Assembly: GCF_013248965.1 (NCBI RefSeq)
Contig: NZ_JABRVQ010000001.1
Location: 1-64,000, forward strand
Direction of reading: 5' to 3'
DNA: 64,000 bases
Origin: Psychrobacter okhotskensis
GTDB taxonomy: Bacteria; Pseudomonadota; Gammaproteobacteria; Pseudomonadales; Moraxellaceae
The first letter of the stretch is position 1, and the number at the start of each line of letters is the position of its first letter. Made by a program: the position numbers and the translations under genes. Below the pieces are notes generated by a model. That model made no database searches and had not been told where the DNA came from. It worked only from the letters and a program-made list of their open reading frames with translations. Of this stretch, positions 1-9,737 are shown in pieces.

Positions 1-430
1 AAAAACCACCTGTACTGGTGTAGAGATGTTCCGTAAACTGCTTGACGAAGGTCGTGCAGGCGAAAACTGTGGCGTACTACTACGTGGTACTAAGCGTGAA
101 GACGTCCAACGTGGCCAAGTACTCGCTAAGCCCGGTTCGATCACCCCGCATACCAAATTTGACGCAGAAGTATACGTACTGTCAAAAGAAGAGGGTGGTC
201 GTCACACACCATTCCTAAACGGCTATCGTCCACAGTTCTACTTCCGTACCACTGACGTAACTGGCGCAATCCAATTACAAGACGGTACTGAAATGGTTAT
301 GCCTGGTGATAACGTTGAGATGGGCGTAGAGCTTATCCACCCAATCGCTATGGACAAAGGTCTTCGCTTCGCTATTCGTGAAGGCGGCCGTACTGTAGGC
401 GCTGGTGTTGTTGCTAACGTATTGAACTAA
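1..430 (+). CDS. tuf: Elongation factor Tu, C-terminal part (5' end outside window)
   Basis: The reading frame is already open at base 2 ([12 protein letters not shown]) and ends in TAA at 428-430, so this is the last ~143 residues of EF-Tu, not a gene starting at the ATG at 26. It covers domains II and [25 protein letters not shown], then the domain [11 protein letters not shown] segment, and the C-terminal [10 protein letters not shown] ending typical of the family. EF-Tu is the cytoplasmic GTPase that brings aminoacyl-tRNA to the ribosome; the GTPase domain lies upstream of the window. The position just before tRNA-Trp and secE is the usual order in Moraxellaceae and Pseudomonas, where this is one of two tuf copies. 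A hairpin terminator follows at once. Confidence 0.97.
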   Translation, partial: KTTCTGVEMFRKLLDEGRAGENCGVLLRGTKREDVQRGQVLAKPGSITPHTKFDAEVYVLSKEEGGRHTPFLNGYRPQFYFRTTDVTGAIQLQDGTEMVMPGDNVEMGVELIHPIAMDKGLRFAIREGGRTVGAGVVANVLN

Positions 431-476
431 GATTTAACCTATCAGAGTCATCTGAGAAAGTTGATCAGTTCGTGAA

Positions 477-508
477 AAGCCATCCTTGAGAAAGGGTGGC
501 TTTTTTTT
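477..508 (+). terminator. Rho-independent terminator of tuf
   Basis: A 9-bp stem (AAGCCATCC at 477-485 with GGGTGGCTT at 494-502, one T-G wobble) and an 8-nt loop run into eight T. It lies 46 nt after the tuf stop codon and separates tuf from tRNA-Trp. Confidence 0.85.
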
Positions 509-698
509 GGATTTATACGACTATTCTTTATAATGGTGATAGCGTTTAAAATTAGATACGGCATCAGTTCTATCTTCTATTGTAATATGGCGCTTGCCTT
601 GTTATATTAACGCAGCTTTGTACGAAGTCTCTTGGATGAAAGGCACACTTCTTCATCAAATAAAACTGACTAAAATGTACAATTTTACCGCTAAAGGC

Positions 699-726
699 TT
701 GCATTCTATGCTGAATATTGTATAAT
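699..726 (+). promoter_or_regulatory. Sigma-70-type promoter of the tRNA-Trp/secE/nusG unit
   Basis: TTGCAT (699-704) and a perfect TATAAT (721-726) with a 16-bp spacer lie about 18 nt before the mature tRNA-Trp 5' end. The predicted start would be near 733, giving a very short tRNA leader. No other good promoter is seen before secE, so secE-nusG may be co-transcribed with the tRNA; that last point is inference. Confidence 0.65.
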
Positions 727-744
727 GCTGTCCTTTACACCCAT

Positions 745-820
745 AGGCGATTGGCTCAATTGGTAGAGCATCGGTCTCCAAAACCGAGGGTTGTAGGTTC
801 GAGTCCTACATCGCCTGCCA
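745..820 (+). tRNA. tRNA-Trp (anticodon CCA)
   Basis: A complete 76-nt cloverleaf: acceptor arms AGGCGAT / ATCGCCT, D-arm around GGCTCAATTGGTAGAGC, anticodon stem TCGGT/ACCGA around the loop CTCCAAA (anticodon CCA), T-arm GTAGG-TTCGAGT-CCTAC, G discriminator, and an encoded CCA end at 818-820. It closely resembles E. coli tRNA-Trp. It sits between tuf and secE, as in Acinetobacter and Pseudomonas. Confidence 0.97.
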
Positions 821-871
821 TCTTCTTATCACATCTTTGTTGTCTCCCACCATCTCCGAAGCGAGTTCTTT

Positions 872-1360
872 ATGAGCAATAATCAAGATAACCTCGAGAC
901 TAAGTTATCTGATGCCAAGGCGGGTACTGGTGGAATGCTGTCTAAAGGTCAGCACATCTCAGCAGGTAATCAAACAACTGCTGTTGAAGTGGCCAAGACT
1001 GGCTCAGCAAAAGATGTGGTTTTGTGGCTACTTGCCGCAGTAGTATTAATTGGCGCGACGTTAGTTAACCAATATTTACCTGGCTATTGGCAGCCTGCCA
1101 ATGATGTCTGGGTACGTATCGGTCTTATTGTCGCCCTTATCGTATTGGCATTAGTATGCTTGGCATTAACGCATCAAGGCCGCGCTTTTAAAATATTATT
1201 AAAAGACGCCGCCGTTGAGCTACGCCGAGTGACGTGGCCGGGCAAAGACGAAACCTTTCAATACACATGGCAAACCATTGTCATGATTGCGATTGTTGGG
1301 TTTTTTGTTTGGTTGCTAGATAACTTCTTTAATTGGTTCGTTGGGATATTTATTGGTTAA
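872..1360 (+). CDS. secE: Preprotein translocase subunit SecE
   Basis: SecE is the small essential subunit of the SecYEG protein channel in the inner membrane; it clamps SecY. The 162-residue protein has a ~45-residue hydrophilic N-terminus, then three predicted membrane segments (about residues 50-68, 80-100 and 130-160). Between the second and third is the signature amphipathic helix LLKDAAVELRRVTWPGKDET, the conserved SecE core. It is of the longer three-helix type seen in enterobacteria (127 residues in E. coli), with a longer N-terminus. The ATG at 872 is the first in frame and follows GAAGCGAG. nusG follows 107 nt later, the standard secE-nusG pair. Confidence 0.97.
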   Translation: MSNNQDNLETKLSDAKAGTGGMLSKGQHISAGNQTTAVEVAKTGSAKDVVLWLLAAVVLIGATLVNQYLPGYWQPANDVWVRIGLIVALIVLALVCLALTHQGRAFKILLKDAAVELRRVTWPGKDETFQYTWQTIVMIAIVGFFVWLLDNFFNWFVGIFIG

Positions 1361-1467
1361 ATAGTCTAGGATTTGGCGCATATCGTGCATTACGAATAGC
1401 GAGTATCTTGCTTGTTTAACTCAAATTTTATTTATAACGACTTACTTACAATGATCAGGAGCGTGAT

Positions 1468-1998
1468 ATGCGTTGGTATATTGTCCAAGCGTTTTCAGGA
1501 TATGAAAAACAAGTACAACGTTCATTAACTGATCGTATCAATCGTAGTGACTTTGCTGAGTCATTCGGTGATGTATTGGTGCCTACGGAAGAAGTCGTCG
1601 AAATGAAAGACGGCAAAAAGCGTAAGAGCGAGCGTAAGTTTTTTCCAGGATATGTATTGATCCAAATGGAGATGAACGACAATACTTGGCACATCGTAAA
1701 AGACTGTCCACGTATTATGGGTTTCATTGGTGGTACACCTGAGACGCCAGCGCCTATTACGCAAGTAGAAGCCGATCGCATTCTAAACCGTTTGAATCAG
1801 ACTGAAACTGACCCACGTCCTAAGACGCTATTTGAGCCGGGCGAAGAGTTGTTGGTTATCGATGGTCCATTTACTGACTTTAAAGGGTTGGTTGAAAAGG
1901 TGGATTATGAGAAGTCTAAATTGCATTTAACAGTAAACGTATTTAATCGACCGACTCAGGTTGAGCTTGAGTTTAGTAAAGTTGAAAAATTAGACTAA
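1468..1998 (+). CDS. nusG: Transcription termination/antitermination factor NusG
   Basis: NusG binds the RNA polymerase clamp, suppresses pausing, and links polymerase to Rho or to ribosomal protein S10. The 176-residue protein has the NGN domain at the N-terminus ([15 protein letters not shown], then [10 protein letters not shown] and [10 protein letters not shown]) and a C-terminal KOW motif (about residues 125-150, [17 protein letters not shown]). Length matches the family (E. coli 181). The ATG at 1468 has an AGGAGCG Shine-Dalgarno sequence 5-6 nt upstream. It is followed by rplK with a 92-nt spacer. Confidence 0.98.
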   Translation: MRWYIVQAFSGYEKQVQRSLTDRINRSDFAESFGDVLVPTEEVVEMKDGKKRKSERKFFPGYVLIQMEMNDNTWHIVKDCPRIMGFIGGTPETPAPITQVEADRILNRLNQTETDPRPKTLFEPGEELLVIDGPFTDFKGLVEKVDYEKSKLHLTVNVFNRPTQVELEFSKVEKLD

Positions 1999-2090
1999 AC
2001 CTGCAAAAAATTTATCAACCGGGGAGCTGTTAGTCAATAAGGGTTATACCGTATTGATTTGGCGCTATTACCCATAAAGGAGAGTATCTC

Positions 2091-2522
2091 ATGGCTAAGA
2101 AGATTGATGGTTACATCAAACTGCAAGTGCCTGCAGGCAAAGCAAACCCTTCACCACCGATTGGTCCAGCATTGGGTCAAAAAGGCGTGAACATCATGGC
2201 GTTCTGTAAAGAATTTAACGCTGCGACCTCAAATCAAGAGCCGGGTCTACCGATTCCTACTGAGATCACTGTATACAGCGATAAGTCTTTTACCTTCATC
2301 ATGAAGTCACCACCAGCGGCATACTTACTACGTAAGGCTGCTGGTATCGCTAAAGGTTCTGGTACCCCAAACACCGCTAAAGTCGGTAAAGTGGACCGTG
2401 CTCAGTTAGAAGACATCGTTAAGACTAAAGACGCAGATTTAACGGCTGCTGATCTTGATGCTGCTGTTCGTACCATCGCTGGTACTGCACGTTCAATGGG
2501 TATTACCGTGGAGGGTGTGTAA
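2091..2522 (+). CDS. rplK: 50S ribosomal protein L11
   Basis: L11 forms the GTPase-associated centre on 23S rRNA and is needed for RelA activation. The 143-residue length equals that of most bacterial L11 proteins. Signature parts are the N-terminal [27 protein letters not shown] and the C-terminal RNA-binding part ending [18 protein letters not shown] lies upstream of the ATG. Its stop codon abuts the rplA start with no gap, so translation is probably coupled; in E. coli L1 represses this pair by binding the leader, but no L1 site was identified here. Confidence 0.98.
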   Translation: MAKKIDGYIKLQVPAGKANPSPPIGPALGQKGVNIMAFCKEFNAATSNQEPGLPIPTEITVYSDKSFTFIMKSPPAAYLLRKAAGIAKGSGTPNTAKVGKVDRAQLEDIVKTKDADLTAADLDAAVRTIAGTARSMGITVEGV

Positions 2523-3224
2523 ATGAGTAAACTTACTAAGCGTCAAAAATTAATCGCTGAGCGTGTAGAAAACGAAAAGTTATACACTCTTGAAGAAGCG
2601 GTTCAAATCCTAAACGATTTGCCAGCTCTTAAATTCAAAGAGTCTATCGACATCGCAGTAAACTTGGGCGTTGACCCACGTAAATCTGACCAAGTCGTTC
2701 GTGGCGCTACCAACCTACCTGCTGGTACTGGTAAAACCAAACGCGTTGCGGTATTTGCTCAAGGTGCTGCTGCTGAAGCCGCTAAAGAAGCGGGTGCTGA
2801 CATCGTTGGTATGGATGATTTAGCGGATCAAATCAAAGCCGGTAACATGGACTTTGACGTGGTCATCGCGGCTCCTGATGCGATGCGTGTCGTCGGTCAG
2901 TTAGGTACTATCCTAGGCCCACGTGGTCTAATGCCTAACCCAAAAGTTGGTACGGTAACGCCTAACGTTGCTGAAGCTGTGGCTAATGCGAAAGCGGGTC
3001 AAGCACAGTATCGTGTTGATAAAGCGGGTATTATCCATACCACTATCGGTCAAGTTGGCTTTACTGCTGAGCAAGTTATAGAAAACGCTCAAGCATTGCT
3101 ATCTGATCTAAAACGCGCTAAGCCTGCTACGTCTAAAGGTACTTTCATTAAGAAAATCACCTTGTCTAGCACCATGGGCCCAGGTATCACGATTGATCCT
3201 GTTCCATATCGTGTTGCTAAATAA
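2523..3224 (+). CDS. rplA: 50S ribosomal protein L1
   Basis: L1 forms the mobile stalk at the ribosomal E site. The 233-residue protein has the family order: N-terminal [13 protein letters not shown], the [24 protein letters not shown] segment, [34 protein letters not shown] (the L1 signature), and C-terminal [18 protein letters not shown]. It begins on the base after the rplK stop codon, which suggests coupled translation. About 390 nt of structured non-coding sequence separates it from rplJ. Confidence 0.98.
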   Translation: MSKLTKRQKLIAERVENEKLYTLEEAVQILNDLPALKFKESIDIAVNLGVDPRKSDQVVRGATNLPAGTGKTKRVAVFAQGAAAEAAKEAGADIVGMDDLADQIKAGNMDFDVVIAAPDAMRVVGQLGTILGPRGLMPNPKVGTVTPNVAEAVANAKAGQAQYRVDKAGIIHTTIGQVGFTAEQVIENAQALLSDLKRAKPATSKGTFIKKITLSSTMGPGITIDPVPYRVAK

Positions 3225-3618
3225 TTTTACTGCATAAAAAATTACTCATGATTCAACAGTTTTGAAGCATGAACACACTATTTTAAAGAATTAGGTCAGC
3301 GTAGCAAACGCTATGCTGTCTAAGACCGTAGGTAGAAAGCGGTTTCGCGTTATTAGTTTTAATCTTCGGATTATTAATAATAGCAACGAGCTGCTTTTGT
3401 TAATCGACGACAGATGAAAATCTCAGTTGTCCTACGCAGACGGTGACCCACCCAGTTGTTGATAAGAGCCGATAGGGCAACCTATCACTTGATGTCATTC
3501 TGATAACGGTGCCGTAATCAGTCGTTATGAGTGAATTCTTTATAGAATTTATAAATAACGTGTCGTATCAAGTCAATCTTAGTATGAATTAGATTGATAA
3601 GATTAAAGGAGTCAACTT
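3225..3618 (+). promoter_or_regulatory. rplJL leader with L10-binding-type RNA folds
   Basis: This 394-nt gap holds several strong folds and no gene. CCGTAGG (3326-3332) can pair with CCTACG (3431-3436), followed by CAGACGG, the kind of helix-bulge expected of a kink-turn bound by L10(L7/L12)4 in other gammaproteobacteria. Within it lies a UUCG hairpin (AATC-TTCG-GATT near 3361-3372). Downstream are a GNRA hairpin, GATAGG-GCAA-CCTATC (3471-3486), and ATAACG...CGTTAT (3503-3528) with a nested ACGG-TG-CCGT. Autoregulation of rplJL translation by L10 is well known in enterics; assigning it here is inference from position and folding. No convincing -35/-10 pair was found. Confidence 0.6.
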
Positions 3619-4146
3619 ATGGCATTAACGCTAGAGCAAAAACAACAAGTTGTGGCTGAAGTGTCTGAAGTTGCTGCTAATGCTTACTCAGCAGTAGCTG
3701 CCGAATATCACGGTATTGGTGTTGCAAAGCTTACTAAGCTGCGCGAACAAGCCCGTGAGAAAGGCGTGATTTTGAAAGTGGTAAAAAATACCCTAGCAAA
3801 ACGCGCTTTTGAAGGCACTAAGTTTGAGAGCATGTCAGACCGTATGACTGGTCCACTACTTTTGGCTTTCTCTATGGAAGATTTGGGATCTGCTGCTCGA
3901 GTCGTTTACGACTTCAGCAAAGATAACAAAGCCCTAGAGACCAAATTGGTATCAGTTGGTGGTGTTGTTTATGGTCCAGAAGAGCTAGAGCGCGTATCGA
4001 AGCTACCAACTCGCGACGAAGCAATCTCTATCTTGATGGCTACTATGAATGCACCAGTGACCAAGCTTGTTCAAACTATGAACGCTGTTCCTAGTAAGCT
4101 TGTTCGCACGGTAGCGGCAATCAAAGACGCAAAAGAAGCTGCTTAA
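3619..4146 (+). CDS. rplJ: 50S ribosomal protein L10
   Basis: L10 anchors L7/L12 dimers to the GTPase-associated centre and usually represses its own operon. The 175-residue protein has the N-terminal RNA-binding part (ALTLEQKQQVVAEVSEVA, YHGIGVAKLTKLREQAREKGV, LKVVKNTLAKRAFEGT) and the C-terminal helix that binds L7/L12. Length is slightly above E. coli L10 (165). AAAGGAG stands 8 nt before the ATG. It is followed by rplL after 126 nt; a 7-bp inverted repeat (TTGCCAA 4190-4196 with TTGGCAA 4211-4217) lies in that spacer. Confidence 0.98.
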   Translation: MALTLEQKQQVVAEVSEVAANAYSAVAAEYHGIGVAKLTKLREQAREKGVILKVVKNTLAKRAFEGTKFESMSDRMTGPLLLAFSMEDLGSAARVVYDFSKDNKALETKLVSVGGVVYGPEELERVSKLPTRDEAISILMATMNAPVTKLVQTMNAVPSKLVRTVAAIKDAKEAA

Positions 4147-4272
4147 TTGCTTGTTTTAACGTAACTTTGACATCGCCGATTGCACTTCATTGCCAACACT
4201 ATTTAAAAATTTGGCAAGCAATCCAAGCGATATTAAAATCAATTAATTTTTATCAGATAACGGAGAGTTCTC

Positions 4273-4644
4273 ATGGCACTATCTAAAGATGATGTGTTAA
4301 ACGCAATCGCTGAAATGTCAGTAATGGATATCGTTGAGTTAATCAGCGACATGGAAGAAAAATTCGGCGTAACGGCTGCTGTTGCTGCTGCACCTGCTGC
4401 TGCTGGCCCTGCTGCTGCTGCTGCTGAAGAAAAAGACGAGTTTGACGTTGTTCTTGCCAGCTTTGGCGAGAAGAAAGTTGGCGTAATTAAAGCCGTACGT
4501 GAAGCTACTGGTCTTGGCCTGAAAGAAGCGAAAGATTTGGTTGAAAGCGCTCCAGCTCCAATCAAAGAAGGCGTTAACAAAGCTGAAGCTGAAGAGTTGA
4601 AAAAGAAACTTGAAGAAGCTGGTGCAACTGTTGAACTAAAATAA
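4273..4644 (+). CDS. rplL: 50S ribosomal protein L7/L12
   Basis: L7/L12 forms the flexible stalk that recruits translation GTPases, present in several copies per ribosome. The 123-residue protein has the N-terminal dimerization part (about 1-33, [23 protein letters not shown]), an Ala/Pro hinge (about 36-52), and the compact C-terminal domain with [21 protein letters not shown] and [21 protein letters not shown] lies before the ATG. A strong terminator 25 nt after the stop closes the ribosomal protein unit, so rpoBC is probably expressed mostly separately. Confidence 0.98.
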   Translation: MALSKDDVLNAIAEMSVMDIVELISDMEEKFGVTAAVAAAPAAAGPAAAAAEEKDEFDVVLASFGEKKVGVIKAVREATGLGLKEAKDLVESAPAPIKEGVNKAEAEELKKKLEEAGATVELK

Positions 4645-4666
4645 GCTGAGCTTATCTTAGTGTTGT

Positions 4667-4709
4667 ACAAAAAAAGCTGGTAATGCCTTGCATTGCCAGC
4701 TTTTTTTTA
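4667..4709 (+). terminator. Strong terminator after rplL
   Basis: GCTGGTAATG (4676-4685) pairs with CATTGCCAGC (4691-4700, one wobble) in a 10-bp stem, extended by an A-run before it and eight T after it. This is a near-ideal intrinsic terminator. In E. coli the rplL-rpoB gap has only a partial attenuator, so this one looks stronger. Confidence 0.85.
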
Positions 4710-5177
4710 TTATAATTCGTAGCTTGACCTTTTGTGTCTGCCAACAGTCGTATGCAACATCACGGTGGATACCCATCAAAAGGACAGACGATAGCTATGC
4801 AAATAAACACAGTGCAAGCACACATACCAGTTTTTGAAATCAGTTAATATCAGCTAAACGTCCATAGATGTTTGGCATTTTTTTGTGTCTGCATGCTTTC
4901 CCATTAACACTATAGTTTATACTGATTTTAAAAGTCATTGTTCTAAAATTTATAGCTACCCCAATTATTAATCCTGAAAAGCTGTTGATCTTAGGTTGTC
5001 CATTTAGCATGGTTTTACTGTCAGTAGGTAGGCTCATAGACGGTAGATATTAGCGACGATATTGATTTTGATAGCAAGTAGTTTAGCATGACTCGAATAG
5101 AAGTTATTTCTTCTCAAGAATATTGGTAAATTTGGCCTTTTAGGCAATTGAATATAGATTGGCTGATATTGAAATTG

Positions 5178-5215
5178 TCGGTCTAAGGCATCATATAGAG
5201 TGGCTTAGATACCGA
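5178..5215 (+). repeat. Inverted repeat / stem-loop in rpoB leader
   Basis: TCGGT-CTAAG and CTTAG-AT-ACCGA form a 10-bp stem with a two-base bulge and a ~16-nt loop. No T-run follows, so it is not an intrinsic terminator. Role unknown; an RNA processing or protein-binding site is possible. Confidence 0.5.
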
Positions 5216-5338
5216 TTATAAGATTGAATACAGTGTCATAGTGACGCACTGCTGAAGCACATACCACTGTATCACCTGTACCAATGGATAAACAGTCACT
5301 AGCTGAGTATTAACACCCGTTTTATATTATCGTTTACG

Positions 5339-5367
5339 TTGTCAAGTTTGCATAATATTAATATTAA
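5339..5367 (+). promoter_or_regulatory. Candidate rpoB promoter
   Basis: TTGTCA (5/6 match to the -35 consensus) and TATTAA (4/6 match to -10) with a 17-bp spacer. The predicted start would lie about 55 nt before the rpoB ATG. The area is AT-rich, so chance matches are likely. Confidence 0.3.
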
Positions 5368-5430
5368 ATAGTATTGATGCACGCTGGCCACGCTTTCAAT
5401 TCGTTTCCACGTTTACTGTAAGGACTCTCG

Positions 5431-8400
5431 ATGGCATATTCTTATACTGAAAAAAAGCGTATTCGCAAAAGTTTTGCTGAATTGCCCACTGTGATGGACA
5501 TTCCCTATTTGCTGTCTATTCAAGTAGATTCCTACGAGCAATTTTTGCAAGAGCATAAAAAACCAAAAGCTCGTGAGAATAGTGGCTTGCAAGCTGCGTA
5601 TTCTTCTATTTTCCCAATTGAGAGTCACTCTGGTAACGCAGAGCTACAATTCGTTGAATATTACTTAGGTACACCTGAGTTTGACGAGCGTGAGTGTATC
5701 CTGCGTGGCTCAACGTTCGCAGCGCCTATGCGTGTCAAAATCCGTCTGATTATTAAAGATAAAGACAGCAAAGACAAAGACAGCAAAGCGGCAATCAAAG
5801 ATATCCGTGAGCAAAGCGTCTATATGGGCGAGATGCCTTTGATGACCCAAAATGGTACCTTTATTATTAATGGTACTGAGCGAGTTATCGTGTCTCAGCT
5901 GCATCGCTCTCCTGGCGTTTTCTTTGATCATGATAAAGGTAAGTCACATTCAAGTGGTAAAGTACTTTATAACGCCCGTATTATCCCTTACCGTGGTTCA
6001 TGGCTTGACTTTGAATTCGATGCCAAAGATCTAGTCTTTGCTCGTATTGACCGTCGTCGTAAGCTATTAGCGTCTATTATTCTTCGTGCATTGGGTTTGA
6101 GTACCTCTGAAATCTTAGATTTGTTCTTTGATAAAGTAGCCGTTTATAAGGGCGAAGAGCAGTTTGAGATTGATCTGGTTGCTGACCGCTTACGTGGTGA
6201 GATGGCACAGTTCGACATCGTATCACCTGAAGGTGAGGTTATTGTAGAGCAGGGTAAGCGTATCAACGCCCGCCGTATCCGTCAGCTTGAAGAAGCGGGT
6301 ATGACTAAAATCTCTATCCCTGATGAGTACTTATATGAGCGTATCTTGGCCGAAGATATCGTCGTTAATGATGAAGTTATTGCCAAAGCCAATACGTTAA
6401 TTGACCATGAATTATTGGTTAAATTAAGCGCGTTTGAAGCCAGTGAGTCTATCAAAGAGTTCAGCATTCTGTTCACCAATGATATCGATCAAGGCAGTTA
6501 TATTGCCGATACGCTACGTGCAGATAGCACCTCAAGCCGTGAAGAAGCATTGATTGAGATTTATAAAGTCATGCGTCCAGGTGAGCCACCAACGGTTGAG
6601 ACCGCTGAGAAGCTATTTGATAGTATGTTCTTTAACGCTGATCGTTATGATTTATCTAATGTCGGTCGTATGAAGTTCAACCGCCGTCTTGGTCTTGATT
6701 TTGTAGATACCGATGATGCTGATATTCAGCGTGAACGTAGCGTATTAACCAATGCCGATATCGTTAACGTTCTAAAAGAATTGATTGAAATTCGTAATGG
6801 TCGCGGCGAAGTCGATGATATTGACCATCTAGGTAACCGCCGTATTCGTTCAGTAGGCGAAATGGCAGAAAACCAATTCCGTGTTGGTTTAGTACGTGTT
6901 GAGCGTGCGGTCAAAGAGCGTTTAAGCTCGGCGGAATCTGATAACTTGTCGCCACAAGATTTGATTAACTCAAAGCCAGTAGCGGCTGCGGTAAAAGAAT
7001 TCTTTGGTTCAAGTCAGTTGTCACAGTTTATGGATCAGAATAACCCGTTGTCAGAAGTGACCCATAAACGTCGCGTATCTGCATTAGGGCCCGGTGGTCT
7101 GACCCGTGAACGTGCAGGCTTTGAAGTACGTGACGTACATGATACCCATTATGGCCGTGTATGTCCGATTGAGACTCCTGAAGGTCCAAACATTGGTTTG
7201 ATTAACTCATTAGCGACCTTTGCAAAGACCAACAGCTTTGGCTTCTTAGAAACGCCTTATCGCCGTGTGGTTGATGGTAAAGTAACGGACGTTATTGAGT
7301 ATCTATCAGCGATTGAAGAAGTAGGTACGGTCATTGCACAGGCTGATTCACCAGTAACCGCAGAAGGCGCATTATCTGATGAAATGGTCAGTGTGCGTAG
7401 CTACGGTGAATTCGTCCGCATGCCGCCAGAAAAAGTGACGCATATGGATGTGTCGCCAAGTCAGGTCGTATCGGTCGCAGCAGGTTTGATTCCGTTCCTA
7501 GAGCATGATGATGCTAACCGTGCCTTGATGGGTTCGAACATGCAGCGTCAGGCTGTTCCTACGCTACGTGCTGATAAGCCGTTAGTAGGTACGGGTATGG
7601 AGCGTCACGTTGCGCGTGATTCTGGTGTTTGTGTCATCGCTAAGCGTGGCGGTGTGATCGAAGACGTTGATGCCTCACGTGTCGTTGTTCGTGTGAATGA
7701 AGATGAGATGATCGCTGGCGAAGCCGGTATTGATATCTATAACCTCGTTAAATACACGCGCTCAAACCAAAACACGTGTATCAACCAACGCGTCATCGTC
7801 AACCAAGGTGATGCTATTGCTGTAGGTGATATCTTAGCTGATGGTCCTTCTACGGATCTTGGTGAGCTTGCATTGGGTCAGAACATTCGCATCGCATTTA
7901 TGCCTTGGAATGGTTACAACTTCGAAGATTCGATCTTGTTATCTGAAAAAGTGGTAAAAGAAGATCGTTTCACCACGATTCATATTCAAGAATTGACGTG
8001 TGTGGCACGTGATACCAAGCTTGGCACAGAAGAGATCACTGCGGATATTCCAAACGTCGGTGAAGCGGCGCTATCAAGTCTTGATGAAGCTGGTATCGTT
8101 TATATCGGTGCTGAAGTGGACGCTGGTGATATTTTAGTTGGTAAAGTCACGCCAAAAGGTGAGACGCAACTGACGCCAGAAGAGAAATTACTACGGGCTA
8201 TCTTTGGTGAAAAAGCGGCTGATGTGAAAGACACCTCATTGCGTGTTCCAACATCAAGCAAAGGTACGGTCATCGACGTACAGGTCTTTACCCGTGATGG
8301 CGTCGAAAAAGATGCGCGCGCAAGAGCGATTGAAAAATCGCAGCTTGATAGCTATCGTAAAGATTTAAAAGAAGAGCTACGTATCTTTGAAGAAGCAGCA

Positions 8401-9549
8401 CGTGGTCGTATTGGTAATCTATTAGATGGCCAAAAAGTCAGTGGTGGTTCGGGTCTAAAAGCTGGTACGGTTATGGCATTGGCTGATATGAAAGACATGA
8501 GCCTTGAGACCTTGCTTGATATCCAGCCGGTTGAAGAAGAAATCTCTGAGCGTCTCACGCAGATTGCCGATTACTTAGTCGATAAGCAAAAAGATATCGA
8601 TGTTAAATTTGCTGAGAAAAAACGCAAATTGACCGCTGGTGATGATTTGCAACATGGCGTACAAAAAATCGTTAAGGTTTATCTAGCAGTTAAGCGTCGT
8701 ATTCAGCCTGGTGATAAGATGGCTGGTCGTCATGGTAACAAAGGTGTTGTATCGCGCATTATGCCGGTTGAAGACATGCCTTATGACGAGCATGGCAACA
8801 CAGTTGACATTGTACTGAACCCACTTGGTGTTCCATCGCGTATGAACATCGGTCAGGTGCTAGAGACGCATTTGGGTATGGCGGCGAAAGGTTTGGGTGA
8901 GAAGATTGATGGCATGCTGAAAGCACAAGCTGCGATGAAAGACTTACGTGAATTCTTAGACCAAATTTATAACAAAGTGGGCGGCGAGCAAGTCGATCTT
9001 GATAGCTTGTCTGACGACGATATCATGGCATTGGCAGACAACTTGCGTGGCGGTGTACCGATGGGCACAGCAGTATTTGATGGTGCGCATGAGCATCAAG
9101 TCAAAGACTTGCTAGAGCTTGCTGGTCTAGCTAGAAACGGTCAGCAGACATTGTATGATGGTCGTACCGGTCAGAAGTTTGATCGTCAAGTAACGGTCGG
9201 TTATATGTATATGCTGAAACTTAACCATTTGGTTGATGACAAAATGCATGCACGTTCTACCGGTTCTTACTCACTAGTAACGCAGCAGCCACTCGGTGGT
9301 AAAGCACAGTTTGGTGGTCAGCGCTTCGGTGAGATGGAAGTTTGGGCACTAGAAGCATATGGCGCGACTTATACCTTGCAAGAAATGCTAACGGTGAAGT
9401 CGGATGACGTTGAAGGCCGTACCCGTATGTACAAAAACATCGTCGATGGTGAGCAATATATGGATCCAGGTATGCCTGAATCGTTTAACGTCTTGACCAA
9501 AGAAATCAAATCACTGGGTATCAATATTGAGTTAAAGCAAACCCATTAA
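5431..9549 (+). CDS. rpoB: DNA-directed RNA polymerase subunit beta
   Basis: The catalytic-core beta subunit, 1372 residues (E. coli 1342). Visible landmarks: N-terminal [17 protein letters not shown]; the rifampicin pocket [23 protein letters not shown] around 528-548, where Q532, D535, H545 and S550 match E. coli Q513, D516, H526 and S531, all sensitive-type; [20 protein letters not shown]; the [14 protein letters not shown] segment; the [15 protein letters not shown] motif of the active centre; and the C-terminal [20 protein letters not shown] short charged repeat [11 protein letters not shown] (about residue 110) is a small insertion compared with E. coli. AAGGA precedes the ATG. It is separated from rpoC by 188 nt. 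Confidence 0.99.
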   Translation: MAYSYTEKKRIRKSFAELPTVMDIPYLLSIQVDSYEQFLQEHKKPKARENSGLQAAYSSIFPIESHSGNAELQFVEYYLGTPEFDERECILRGSTFAAPMRVKIRLIIKDKDSKDKDSKAAIKDIREQSVYMGEMPLMTQNGTFIINGTERVIVSQLHRSPGVFFDHDKGKSHSSGKVLYNARIIPYRGSWLDFEFDAKDLVFARIDRRRKLLASIILRALGLSTSEILDLFFDKVAVYKGEEQFEIDLVADRLRGEMAQFDIVSPEGEVIVEQGKRINARRIRQLEEAGMTKISIPDEYLYERILAEDIVVNDEVIAKANTLIDHELLVKLSAFEASESIKEFSILFTNDIDQGSYIADTLRADSTSSREEALIEIYKVMRPGEPPTVETAEKLFDSMFFNADRYDLSNVGRMKFNRRLGLDFVDTDDADIQRERSVLTNADIVNVLKELIEIRNGRGEVDDIDHLGNRRIRSVGEMAENQFRVGLVRVERAVKERLSSAESDNLSPQDLINSKPVAAAVKEFFGSSQLSQFMDQNNPLSEVTHKRRVSALGPGGLTRERAGFEVRDVHDTHYGRVCPIETPEGPNIGLINSLATFAKTNSFGFLETPYRRVVDGKVTDVIEYLSAIEEVGTVIAQADSPVTAEGALSDEMVSVRSYGEFVRMPPEKVTHMDVSPSQVVSVAAGLIPFLEHDDANRALMGSNMQRQAVPTLRADKPLVGTGMERHVARDSGVCVIAKRGGVIEDVDASRVVVRVNEDEMIAGEAGIDIYNLVKYTRSNQNTCINQRVIVNQGDAIAVGDILADGPSTDLGELALGQNIRIAFMPWNGYNFEDSILLSEKVVKEDRFTTIHIQELTCVARDTKLGTEEITADIPNVGEAALSSLDEAGIVYIGAEVDAGDILVGKVTPKGETQLTPEEKLLRAIFGEKAADVKDTSLRVPTSSKGTVIDVQVFTRDGVEKDARARAIEKSQLDSYRKDLKEELRIFEEAARGRIGNLLDGQKVSGGSGLKAGTVMALADMKDMSLETLLDIQPVEEEISERLTQIADYLVDKQKDIDVKFAEKKRKLTAGDDLQHGVQKIVKVYLAVKRRIQPGDKMAGRHGNKGVVSRIMPVEDMPYDEHGNTVDIVLNPLGVPSRMNIGQVLETHLGMAAKGLGEKIDGMLKAQAAMKDLREFLDQIYNKVGGEQVDLDSLSDDDIMALADNLRGGVPMGTAVFDGAHEHQVKDLLELAGLARNGQQTLYDGRTGQKFDRQVTVGYMYMLKLNHLVDDKMHARSTGSYSLVTQQPLGGKAQFGGQRFGEMEVWALEAYGATYTLQEMLTVKSDDVEGRTRMYKNIVDGEQYMDPGMPESFNVLTKEIKSLGINIELKQTH

Positions 9550-9615
9550 GCACGGCTGACTGAAGCTACCTTTAACATAGCTTTAGTTAATTATTATTCT
9601 TAGTGGTCAATCTAG

Positions 9616-9645
9616 AAGCAGTACGCGGATAGCTGCTGCTTTTAG
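9616..9645 (+). other. Short hairpin between rpoB and rpoC
   Basis: AAGCAG (9616-9621) pairs with CTGCTT (9636-9641), followed by only four T. It could be a weak pause or attenuator or an RNA-processing site in the unusually long 188-nt rpoB-rpoC spacer. No gene is seen in the spacer. Confidence 0.35.
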
Positions 9646-9737
9646 TGATTTGTCTCAACCCTATTCATTGCCTTCATTCATCTTATTTGCGTCAATAGCA
9701 CGCCATCAGATGATTATAAAGATAACGGAGAAGCAAC

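Larger units (their letters stand above)
4710..5430 (+). promoter_or_regulatory. 720-nt non-coding region upstream of rpoB
   Basis: No convincing gene lies here. A 65-codon open frame on the minus strand (4840-5037) has no recognisable product. The region holds a 12-bp direct repeat TTTTGTGTCTGC (4730-4741 and 4881-4892) and an inverted repeat TCGGTCTAAG (5178-5187) with CTTAGATACCGA (5204-5215), able to form a ~38-nt stem-loop like an RNase III or protein-binding site. A possible promoter is TTGTCA (5339-5344) with TATTAA (5362-5367), 17-bp spacing. Since a strong terminator lies just upstream, some promoter for rpoBC must probably lie in this gap; which one is not certain. Confidence 0.5.

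Noticed and set aside
3431..3441. CCTACGCAGAC shared between the rplJ leader and the 62871-62946 palindrome
   Set aside because: An 11-mer match in 64 kb is expected by chance at a notable rate; no longer similarity around it.
4239..4670. Open frame antisense to rplL, Ala/Ser-rich
   Set aside because: It mirrors the Ala-rich codons of L7/L12; no ribosome-binding site and no family.
4730..4892. 12-bp direct repeat TTTTGTGTCTGC as a possible operator pair
   Set aside because: Spacing of 151 bp and T-rich composition make a meaningful site unlikely; kept only as a note in the rpoB upstream region.
4840..5037. 65-codon minus-strand frame upstream of rpoB
   Set aside because: Short, no recognisable motif, no good ribosome-binding site, in AT-rich non-coding sequence.
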